64,000 nt of DNA, taken from NCBI GenBank assembly GCA_002353525.1, contig DEJV01000052.1, positions 20,738 to 84,737 of the forward strand, given 5' to 3'. Both the position numbers and the translations under genes were made by a program. This DNA comes from Prevotella sp. UBA2739. Its GTDB lineage: Bacteria; Bacteroidota; Bacteroidia; Bacteroidales; Bacteroidaceae. Below, piece by piece: positions 14,632-22,500 of this stretch. The notes under the pieces are model-generated. The model was given only the letters and a program-made list of their open reading frames with translations. It ran no database searches and was not told the origin of the DNA. Position 1 is the stretch's first letter. Each line of letters begins with the position of its first letter.

Positions 14632-15744
14632 ATGGCCAACAATAGTAATCTCGGTGCAGCCAAGGCTGCCAAGAACGATGAGTTCTACACGCAATATGCT
14701 GACATCCAGAAGGAGGTGAACGCTTACCTTGAATATAATTCTGACACGTTTCGTGACAAGACGGTGTTGCTGCCGTGTGATGACCCAGAGTGGAGTAATT
14801 TTACACGCTTCTTCGCTCAGAACTTCGAACGTCTGGGGCTGAAGCGACTTATCAGCACCTCGTATGCCGTGGAGAGTAAGAAGTACAAGAACTACCAACC
14901 CACACTCTTCGAAACGGAAAGTCCTATCTATGATATCGATAAGACACGCATCAAGGGTAAGATTTTCGAACTGACTCGCGATACCAACGGCAATGGGCGT
15001 ATTGACATTGACGACTTGGAATGGCATTACCTTGAAGGTGATGGGGACTTCCGTAGCAAGGAGGTTTGTCAACTGAGAGATGAAGCGGATATCATTGTGA
15101 CCAACCCGCCGTTCTCGCTGTTTAGGGAATTTATAGCATGGGTGTTATCTGCAAAAAAAGAATTTTTGATTCTTGGTAACTTCAATGCAGTGCATTACAA
15201 AGAAGTATTTCCTTTGATTCAAAAGAATCTCATTTGGATAGGGAACAAATCTTTTGGAGGAGGAATGGATATGATAATGCCAAAGGGCATCTTTGATTCA
15301 AGTAAGGTGAAAAAATATTATGTTGACGAACGAGGCAATATCATTCAGAATATCATGGGAGTCATTTGGTTCACAAATATAGAACACGGAAGGCGGCATC
15401 AAAATCTTCAGTTGATGACAATGAGTGACAATATTCGTTATGGAAGAAACAAGACGTTGAAAGAAAGAGGGTACCTTCACTACGACAACTATGATGCTAT
15501 TGATGTTCCTGCAATAGAATGTATTCCATCTGATTATAATGGAATTATGGGAGTTCCTGATGCTTTCTTAGGGAAATACTGTCCAGAGCAGTTTGAAATC
15601 ATTGGGCTTGGTGCAGGAGATTTAGCTAAGGAAATAGGAGTCGTTAGAAATTATAGAGGGAGATCTGATCTGGCTTATACAGATCCAATATCAAATAAGC
15701 CATCATGTCCATATTCAAGAATACTTATCCGCAAAAAGCAATAA
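14632..15744 (+). CDS. EcoRI-family DNA adenine-N6 methyltransferase
   Basis: 370 residues. The opening (NLGAAKAAKNDEFYTQYADIQKEVNAYLEY) and following TVLLPCDDPEWSNFTRFFAQNF match the EcoRI-methylase family, and the catalytic motif IV is NPPFSLF (about 160-166). It should methylate adenine in a specific duplex site using S-adenosylmethionine. The nuclease gene starts five bases after the stop, so the pair forms an operon. Codon use changes sharply near 15116, just after NPPF: upstream codons are GC-rich like the chromosome, downstream ones AT-rich until the stop. This points to replacement of the part that probably carries target recognition. Site specificity cannot be read. Confidence 0.9.
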   Translation: MANNSNLGAAKAAKNDEFYTQYADIQKEVNAYLEYNSDTFRDKTVLLPCDDPEWSNFTRFFAQNFERLGLKRLISTSYAVESKKYKNYQPTLFETESPIYDIDKTRIKGKIFELTRDTNGNGRIDIDDLEWHYLEGDGDFRSKEVCQLRDEADIIVTNPPFSLFREFIAWVLSAKKEFLILGNFNAVHYKEVFPLIQKNLIWIGNKSFGGGMDMIMPKGIFDSSKVKKYYVDERGNIIQNIMGVIWFTNIEHGRRHQNLQLMTMSDNIRYGRNKTLKERGYLHYDNYDAIDVPAIECIPSDYNGIMGVPDAFLGKYCPEQFEIIGLGAGDLAKEIGVVRNYRGRSDLAYTDPISNKPSCPYSRILIRKKQ

Positions 15745-15749
15745 TAGCT

Positions 15750-16937
15750 ATGACACCAACATTAGTAACCACTTGGACCATTGGCGACATCTGCAAGGGG
15801 TTCCAATACAACGAATACGAAGGGAAAGGCTTGTATGGCCTTTCTGGCAAGCTGACAATTCAGCCAGAGTTCCAGCGCCATTATCTCTATGCAGAGAATG
15901 GAGGTAAGAAAGAAGTGGACGTCATTCAGTCGGTTCGCAACGGCTATCCTTTGGGACTCATCTACTTCTCGAAAGTAGGCGAAGACAGATATGAGGTGCT
16001 CGACGGCCAGCAGCGTATCACGTCGCTGGGACGTTTCATCACGGAGAAGTTTGCCTGGATTGACAACGATGGCCGTCCTTGGTATTTCACGGCACTGAAC
16101 AAAGACGAGCAAGAGAAGTTCTTGAATACCAAACTGCTTATCTACGTCTGTGAGGGAACAGAGAAGGAAATCAAAGACTGGTTTCGCACCATCAACATCG
16201 TAGGAATCCCTCTTAACGTACAGGAGATACTCAATGCAGTCTATTCTGGTCCGTTTGTTGATAAGGCCAAGGAGGAGTTCTCTAACTCGAACAATACGAA
16301 CGTGAATAAGTGGAGTCGCTATATACCAGGTAACGTCAAGCGTCAGGACTACCTGCATACAGCTCTGGCCTGGATATCGAAGGACACTGGCGACAACAAG
16401 CGTATTGAGGACTATATGTCAGCATGCCGCTATGACAAGGACATCACGGAGCTGAAGGCCTATTTTACATCCGTCATAGACTGGATTACTTCTGTATTCG
16501 ATTTCACACCAGAGAAAGAGATGTGTGGACTAAAATGGGGCGAACTCTATGAACGATTCCACAAGACACCGTATAATCCTGCAGAGGTGGCTGAGAAGGT
16601 TCGCGAGCTTTACGAAAGCTATTACGTGAAAGAGAAAAAAGGCATCTACGAATACATCCTCGATGGCTGCCAAAACACCAAACTGCTGAATGTTCGCGTA
16701 TTCGATGAACCTACGAAGAAGGCAGTCTATGCCCAGCAGACAGCACTGGCCAAGGAGAAAGGCGAGAGCAATTGTCCGCTATGTGCTATTGGCCACGATG
16801 CCAACCATGCCAAGATCTGGGACTTGAAGGATATGGATGCCGACCACGTGACGGCTTGGAGCAAGGGCGGCGCAACAAGTATTGAGAACTGCCAGATGTT
16901 GTGCAAGACACATAACAGGGCAAAAGGAAACAGATAA
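15750..16937 (+). CDS. DUF262 (GmrSD/ParB-like) protein with C-terminal HNH nuclease
   Basis: 395 residues. The N-terminal DUF262 domain (about 1-130) has IQPEFQRHYLY and the DGQQR motif (YEVLDGQQRITSLGRF), which in GmrSD-type enzymes belongs to the nucleotide-driven regulatory domain. The C-terminus carries an HNH nuclease with CPLC, then MDADHVTAWSKGGATSIENCQMLCKTHNRAKG. The start at 15750 was chosen over one 15 codons upstream that would overlap the methyltransferase. Because it is co-transcribed with a methyltransferase, the inferred role is restriction of DNA lacking (or carrying) that methyl mark. Pairing with an EcoRI-type methylase, not a classic EcoRI nuclease, is unusual. Confidence 0.87.
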   Translation: MTPTLVTTWTIGDICKGFQYNEYEGKGLYGLSGKLTIQPEFQRHYLYAENGGKKEVDVIQSVRNGYPLGLIYFSKVGEDRYEVLDGQQRITSLGRFITEKFAWIDNDGRPWYFTALNKDEQEKFLNTKLLIYVCEGTEKEIKDWFRTINIVGIPLNVQEILNAVYSGPFVDKAKEEFSNSNNTNVNKWSRYIPGNVKRQDYLHTALAWISKDTGDNKRIEDYMSACRYDKDITELKAYFTSVIDWITSVFDFTPEKEMCGLKWGELYERFHKTPYNPAEVAEKVRELYESYYVKEKKGIYEYILDGCQNTKLLNVRVFDEPTKKAVYAQQTALAKEKGESNCPLCAIGHDANHAKIWDLKDMDADHVTAWSKGGATSIENCQMLCKTHNRAKGNR

Positions 16938-16964
16938 ATCAGACAAGATATGCGAGGATGAATA

Positions 16965-16999
16965 CGATGTAGGACTATGGCGAGTCCTACATCGTTCTT
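16965..16999 (+). terminator. Terminator after the DUF262-HNH gene
   Basis: CGATGTAGGACT (16965-16976) and AGTCCTACATCG (16983-16994) form a perfect 12-bp stem with loop ATGGCG, then TTCTTC. It lies between the convergent nuclease and hypothetical genes and could serve both. Confidence 0.75.
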
Positions 17000-17419
17000 C
17001 TAATTTAGCGCTACAATATACGAATGGTTGATGACCTCCTCAAAGTCCTTACCGTCAATCTTCAATTCATCCCATACATTTGTAATGTCATCGAATGTTG
17101 CAATGAGTTGCTCTTCATCGTGTGGGTCACAGTCACATTGCCAGCCAACGAAGTTAGACCGGCGTCTATCGCGAGGCAGAGTCTTCACTTTAACAGGTCT
17201 CATCTCTGTAAGGATTCCATAAAATGTATCTGTTGGAGGATAGTAAAACCCGAGGTTGAGACCAACCTCTTCCACATGATATCGGAACACCTCGCGGGAA
17301 ACCAATGACCGAGCTTCATCTTTCATTTCTTTCCGAAAACCCATTTGGTCTTGATAAACGTGCTTTCCTTTGCCATAATAGTCTTTAATGGCTATCTTTC
17401 TTTTAATGTCGTTTGTCAT
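17000..17419 (-). CDS. Hypothetical protein of the accessory island
   Basis: 139 residues from the ATG at 17419 (MTNDIKRKIAIKDYYGKGKHVYQDQ); an extension to 17470 is possible. I do not recognise a family. It is charged and soluble, without signal peptide or membrane segment. It has a Cys pair next to a His (WQCDCDPHDEEQ, about 94-105) and an acidic end (DELKIDGKDFEEVINHSYIV). It is convergent with the DUF262-HNH gene and may be an accessory or immunity component, but nothing in the sequence shows this. A minus-strand TATATTTG box at 17611-17618 would give an unusually long leader of about 185 bases containing a hairpin. Confidence 0.6.
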   Translation of the reverse strand: MTNDIKRKIAIKDYYGKGKHVYQDQMGFRKEMKDEARSLVSREVFRYHVEEVGLNLGFYYPPTDTFYGILTEMRPVKVKTLPRDRRRSNFVGWQCDCDPHDEEQLIATFDDITNVWDELKIDGKDFEEVINHSYIVALN

Positions 17420-17477
17420 TTCTTTTTCCGTATTCTTCTGGGGCAACTCGGAAAGTCTATCGGGAAACAATCCTATG

Positions 17478-17511
17478 AGTCCTGCACTGTTGCAGTAGCG
17501 CAGGACTTTTT
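17478..17511. promoter_or_regulatory. Hairpin in the leader of the hypothetical gene
   Basis: AGTCCTGC (17478-17485) and GCAGGACT (17500-17507) pair perfectly. On the plus strand the stem is followed by five T, like a terminator; on the minus strand it lies in the long leader of the hypothetical gene. Confidence 0.5.
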
Positions 17512-18112
17512 CGTTGCCTTATTCTGTTATATTTTCTTCAGCATTATTCGATGCTCCTCTATTTTTAAGGGTGAATAACTTGGCAATTTTAAATCTATCA
17601 TTACCAGATGCAAATATACAAAAAATAAGGGTATAAACCTAATTGTATTGCTGCATTCTTCGAATTTAAAACTATTTTAAGTAATTTCGTATGAGAATAT
17701 AGATGGATTCAATAAAAGTAGCACGCTGGACCATATCATGAACTTCGCCAATGGGCAAAAAACACCTGATAGTTTGAATTGCTTCAGGGATTACCTTACT
17801 GATGTAAGATGTCTGACGTAAGAAGGAAGATGCCGCTTGGTAAAAAAACAGACCCGACAGCTTGATAAATCAGAGGCTGACGGGAATCAACGATGCAAAG
17901 ATAAGGATAAAATCTGGATTATTCAAGAAATTAGGCGTTTTGATAGTAATTCGACATTCGGACAATCCCCTCCAACAACTTTGAGAATTAGGACAATTTG
18001 TCACATTCTTTGCCAAAAAGAACTCCGGAAACTTCAACAAATTTATTTTTGTGAGAAAAAGGCTATGAACTGTCACTTTCTCTGTAACCATCAGAGAGTT
18101 AATGGCTTGGGA

Positions 18113-18140
18113 GGTGACAGTTTGTTTGCAAACCGTCACC
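18113..18140. repeat. GTGACAGTTTG hairpin 1
   Basis: GGTGACAGTTTG (18113-18124) pairs with CAAACCGTCACC (18129-18140), with one G-T pair and a 4-base loop. Single half-sites AACTGTCAC occur at about 18067 and 18143. Confidence 0.7.
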
Positions 18141-18254
18141 TAACTGTCACTTGATGAGAAGCGCTTTTTTGGTAAACAATCACAACAAGGCGGGTTAAGG
18201 AAAATGTGAGAAAGATTTAACTTGTTATAAGACTGCTCGTTAGCTATCAAATCA

Positions 18255-18342
18255 GTTGTGTTTTCATGATAGAAACGTTGTGTTTCTATGATAGAAACGA
18301 AGTGTTTTTGGCATAGAAACACTGTGTTTTTAGCACAAAAAC
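18255..18342. repeat. Four tandem 22-bp repeats, TGTGTTTTNNNNATAGAAAC type
   Basis: Units start at 18255, 18277, 18299 and 18321. Each has a T-run then, half a unit later, AGAAAC or AAAAAC. The sequence differs from the arrays at 13865 and 58241 but the period is the same. Confidence 0.85.
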
Positions 18343-18471
18343 ACTCTGCTATCTTGACAATCGGAGTGATTTTACATCGTGAGGATAGTTGCATGTCCCC
18401 GCATTTCGGCTCATATTGTAACTGGATAAGTGTAAAATAAATTCTGAAAACATGAAATATAGTGATGGTTG

Positions 18472-18498
18472 GTGACGGTTTGAAAAGCAAACCGTCAC
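18472..18498. repeat. GTGACGGTTTG hairpin 2
   Basis: GTGACGGTTTG (18472-18482) pairs perfectly with CAAACCGTCAC (18488-18498). Another single half-site GTGACAGTTTG follows at about 18537. Confidence 0.7.
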
Positions 18499-18591
18499 TC
18501 CGAAAGTCGCTGAAATAGAGATAGTTACGCTAAAAAGTGACAGTTTGCCAGATTTTTTATCTTTTTCTCAATAAAAATTGTATCCTTGCAT

Positions 18592-18653
18592 GAGACTAAT
18601 CTCGCACCCTCGTACCTTCGAATATCAAGGATGTATAACATCCGAAACTTCAA
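18592..18653. repeat. Dispersed 8-bp-arm element, half-copy D
   Basis: Only the right part is present: GAGACTAATCTCGCA, CCCTCGTA, CCTTCGAA, the hairpin GGATGTATAACATCC and the terminal CCGAAACTTCAA. It is in the same orientation as copy C, about 4.8 kb away, and lacks the core. Confidence 0.85.
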
Positions 18654-18733
18654 ATCCTTGATAGTTTAAAAGAAAAAACTATTTTTGCATCGTAGAATTA
18701 TTGATGGTGTATTAAGTGAAAATTTTTTTGTAC

Positions 18734-18752
18734 TGTTCCACGAATTGGAACA
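18734..18752 (+). promoter_or_regulatory. Operator of the HIRAN gene
   Basis: TGTTCCA (18734-18740) and TGGAACA (18746-18752) are a perfect inverted repeat with a 5-base spacer, nine bases upstream of the -7 box, where a repressor would block polymerase. Confidence 0.6.
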
Positions 18753-18761
18753 ATCACCCCT

Positions 18762-18769
18762 TATCTTTG
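18762..18769 (+). promoter_or_regulatory. HIRAN gene -7 box TATCTTTG
   Basis: TATCTTTGC lies 38 bases before the ATG at 18808. A short GGAAC purine stretch sits before the start codon. Confidence 0.6.
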
Positions 18770-18807
18770 CATCGTGAACATGAAGTTAAACTAAAAAAGG
18801 AACGATT

Positions 18808-19155
18808 ATGGAGATAAGAAAGATGTATTTCATGGATTGTCATCTGGCAGGGCGTCAGTATCACGATGCAGATGAGGTGTGGGATGAACTCAAAGTGGGA
18901 ACTGTCCTGAGTTTGGAACGTGACAAGGAGAATCGTCATGATGCAAATGCCGTGGCCGTTATGTACAAGAAGGCAGATGAAGAGGAACCCTATCTTATAG
19001 GGTATATTCCACGCGAAGACAACGAAGCGATTGCAAACTTCTTGGAAATGGGATGGACCGATATCTTCGAATGCCGCATCAGCAGAATCAATCCGGAGGC
19101 GCACCCCGAGAACCAGGTGCACCTGACGATAAAGATTAAGAGGAAAAAGGGGTAA
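18808..19155 (+). CDS. HIRAN-domain protein
   Basis: 115 residues, essentially one HIRAN domain. The signature is visible as ERDKENRHDANAVAVMYKK (about 33-51) and LIGYIPREDNEAIANFLEMG (about 61-80). HIRAN domains bind DNA 3' ends or damaged DNA and are usually fused to helicases or nucleases; here the domain stands alone. The start at 18808 is the ATG after a TATCTTTG promoter with a palindromic operator. Its TAA overlaps or touches the next frame, so the two genes are probably coupled. Confidence 0.85.
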   Translation: MEIRKMYFMDCHLAGRQYHDADEVWDELKVGTVLSLERDKENRHDANAVAVMYKKADEEEPYLIGYIPREDNEAIANFLEMGWTDIFECRISRINPEAHPENQVHLTIKIKRKKG

Positions 19156-19556
19156 TTGAAACCGACCAAGAAAAGTTTGCAGAGGTATTTGACAAGCTCT
19201 TGTCTCTTAAGTTGTCCAAGAATGAAAGAGAAGTTATTTGCTTTCAATATGAAGAAGACAACTTTCTGACTGCGGTATTGTTCTATCTTGTGAAATACGG
19301 AAAAGAGACGCTAGCCACCCTGCATGAGCAAGGCTTCCCTAAAGATGTGGTCAATGCGGTAAAGGCATTACTGCCTGCTGACGGTGAAACAGAGGCACAA
19401 CACCTTCAAAGAATGAAGAGAAACGAGATGGCACTCGACATCAAATCGGAATTGCTGGAGAAAGAGCTGGACATCTTCCAACTCGATGAGATTACCATGG
19501 GCGATGTGGAAAGGCTGAACAATGCCATAAAGGCTCTTCGCGAGCTGCAGTCCTGA
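19155..19556 (+). CDS. Degenerate HD-domain (RelA/SpoT hydrolase-like) protein
   Basis: The frame is open from 19140; the only early start codons are ATT at 19155, preceded by purine-rich AGGAAAAAGGGG, and TTG at 19200 (118 residues). The order DNFLTAVLFYLVKYGKETLATLHEQGFPKDVVNAVKALLPADGETEAQHLQRMKRNEMALDIK resembles the second half of HD-type (p)ppGpp hydrolase proteins (helix, FP-x-x-VV-x-AV-x-x-L, Y/HLxRxKxNxxAxxxK). The catalytic HD and the usual HDVVEDT segment are replaced (FYLVKYGKE). It is probably inactive as a hydrolase and may bind a ligand or be decaying. The identification is a pattern match by eye. Confidence 0.5.
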   Translation: METDQEKFAEVFDKLLSLKLSKNEREVICFQYEEDNFLTAVLFYLVKYGKETLATLHEQGFPKDVVNAVKALLPADGETEAQHLQRMKRNEMALDIKSELLEKELDIFQLDEITMGDVERLNNAIKALRELQS

Positions 19557-19575
19557 CAGGCTGTCGCCCCATTTC

Positions 19576-22500
19576 TCAGTTGCCCGCTTTCATATATTCT
19601 GTAGGTTTGATGCCAAACTGCTTCTGGAAACACTTGGAGAAATAGGAGGGGTTGGAGAATCCTACCATGTAGCCCACCTCGCTCACCATGTAGCCGCCGT
19701 CGTGCAACAGCTGGGCGGCCCGTTTGAGCCTCACAATCTGTATCATCTCGTTGGGCGTGACGTCGGCCAGGGTCTTGATCTTGGCAAAGAGTCCGCTGCG
19801 GCTGATGTTCAGGCTCTTGGCGAGGAAGTCGACGTTGAGGGCTGTATTGGAGAAGTTCTCCTCGATGATCTGATTCATCTGCAGCAGGAAATCGTTGTCG
19901 GTGGGGTTCTGGGCTATCTCGGTGACGGGCTCGAGGGGCATGGACGAGAATTTGCGCATGAGCTGCTGACGTATCTGGAGCATGTTGCGAATGCAGGCCT
20001 CGAGGTATTGCACGGAGAAGGGTTTCTCGATGTAGGTGTCGGCACCCACGTCCATGCCCTGCACCTTCGAGTCGTCGTCGGTCTTGGCGGTGAGCATGAC
20101 AAAGGGTATGTGGCTGGTGAGCGGGTTGCGGCGCACTCGGCGGCACAGCTCGGCACCGTCCATGCGGGGCATCATCCAGTCGGAGATGATGATATTGATC
20201 TCGTGCTTCGACAGGACGTCGAGTGCTTCGATGCCGTCGCCAGCGGTGAGCACCTCGTATTTCTCGCGGAAGTTCTCGGAGAGGAAGCCCACCATGTCGT
20301 CGGAGTCGTCGACGATGAGCATCTTCTGCCGCTGGCCGGCTTCGGCTGGGCTGATGTCGGCCGCATGCTGCCCGGCGGCCTGGGTGTCGTCGGGTTGTTG
20401 TGCTCCGGCGGGTAACACTGCAGCCTTGGCGGCCTCCGTGTCCTGTTCTTCGGTCATCTGCTGGCTCACGGGCAGCACGACGGTGAAGGTGGAGCCTTTG
20501 CCCACTTCCGAGTCGATGGTGATGGTTCCGTGGTGCTGGTCGACAATGTTCTTGACGATATTGAGGCCGATGCCCGTGCCGGGCTTATTGTCCTGTGCCT
20601 GAAAGAAGGGCTCGAAGATGCGTTTGAGGTCGTCGTGGCGGATGCCCACGCCATTGTCGGCCACGGCGATGCGGAAATGCTGACCGTCGGGCTCTACGTC
20701 GCAGGTGAGGCGCACTTCATCTTTGGTGTATTTGCTGGCATTGGTGAGCAGGTTGCTCACTACCTTGGTGACGGCCTCACGGTCGACGATGGCGGTGAAG
20801 TGCTCGTCGGGGTAGGCCACGGAGAAGTGCTTGCCGCTATTCTCGAAGGTGGGTGCGAAGCGCACGCTCACATTCTCTATCAGCTCGTGGATGTTCTGGG
20901 GGGCAAAGTGCATGACGAGGCTCTGCTGCTCTACCTTGCGGAAGTCGAGCAGCTGGTTGACCAGTTCGAGCAGCCGGTGGGCGTTGCGGTCGATGATTCG
21001 CAAATCGTCGGAGGGTGTGCCTTTCTTCATCATCTTCTCCAGGGGACCGATGATGAGCGAGACGGGCGTTCGTATCTCGTGGGCTATCATCGTGAAGAAT
21101 GTCAGACGGGCATCGCGCACCTCTTTCTCCTTCTCCTCGTGCAGCCGCTGCATCTCGAGCTGATGGCGGTGTTCGGCGCGGCGCAGACGCAGGTGGACAT
21201 AATACCAGATGGCTGTTCCCAGCAGCAACAGATAGAAGAGCTTGGCATACCAGCTCCACCAGAAAGGCGGCTGGACGATGATGCGGAGCCTGGCCTCGTT
21301 GGTGGACCAGACACCGTCGTTGTTGGTGGCCTTCACGCGGAAGAGATATCTGCCCGAGGGCAGGTTGGTGTAGGTGGCCTGGTTCTGGTTGCCCACATAG
21401 TTCCAGTCGCGGTCGAAGCCCTCGAGCATATAGGCATATTGGTTTTTCTCTGGCGAGCAGTAGCTCAGCGAGGCAAACGACAGTGTCACCATGCGCGCAT
21501 CGCCGTAGCCAAGCGTCAGTTCCTTGGTCTGTGACAAGTCGAGCGGAAGCCCTTCTGCCGTATATTCCTCACGGTTCATGATGCTCATACCAGTGATATA
21601 GACAGGCGGCATCACATGATTAGCCTTAATCTGATAGGGCAGGAAACTGTTGAAGCCACTGGTGCTACCAAAGTAGATTCTGCCGTCGCTGGCCTTCAGA
21701 ACTGAGTTTGGCTGGAACTGCTCGCTGACGAGTCCGTCGTGGAGCGTGAATCGCTGCACGGCCTCGCTCATCTTCCCGTAGGCATTGCCCTCGGAGGTGG
21801 ACTTGACGGCCTGCTTGGGCTCGTAGCGCACGATGCCGCGGTCGGTAGAGAGCCACAGGGCGCCATTGTCCTCGACGATGCCCATGATGTTGCGGCTGGG
21901 CACCTCGAGGGTCACACGGTCGAAGCGGTCGTGGCGCGCATCGTAGCGGCAGAGGCCGCTCTGGGTGCCTACCCACAGCTGTCCGCTCTCGTCGACAAGG
22001 GCACAGTTCACCTGGTCGTCGGGCAGCGAGTGGTCGTCGCCGTCAGCGTGGCGGTAGGTCTTCAGCTGGCGGTTCTCCCTTCCGCAGCGCCACAGGCCGC
22101 CGCCCTGCGTAGAGAGCCACAGGTGGCTGTTCCAGTCTTCGTCGATGTCGACAATCATGGCGTCGGTCTTGCCGATGCGCTCGAAGCGGTCGGCCGTACG
22201 GTTGTAGAGGTTGAGTCCCTCCATGGTGCCTGCCCACACCCAGCCTTGCTCGTCGGTGAGCAGGGCATAGCAGCTGGTATTGTCGAGCGAGTGCGGGTCG
22301 GCGGTCTGCTGGTACTGTCGCAGCTGGCCCGTCTCGAGGTTCATCACCGCCACACCGTCGGTATAGGCTCCTATCCACAGCTCGTTGTTGGCGTCGATGG
22401 TAAGAGCATGCACATTGCGCTTCGAGAGGATGTCCTGATGGGGATAGGCCACGAAGCGGCCCTCCCGGGGCGAGTAGCACATGAGTCCGCCGTCGTCGCT

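Larger units (their letters stand above)
17420..18807. other. Long intergenic region of the accessory island
   Basis: No gene is convincing. It holds the leader and promoter of the minus-strand hypothetical gene (17611-17618), about 450 bases of AT-rich sequence with only a weak CCCG.CAGC hairpin near 17851-17883, two hairpins on the motif GTGACRGTTTG (18113-18140, 18472-18498), four 22-bp tandem repeats (18255-18342), half-copy D of the dispersed element (18592-18653), and the promoter and operator of the HIRAN gene. Confidence 0.65.

Noticed and set aside
17837..18154. Open frame of about 105 codons on the plus strand
   Set aside because: No domain, no promoter, atypical composition, and it runs through the GTGACRGTTTG hairpin; it looks like chance.
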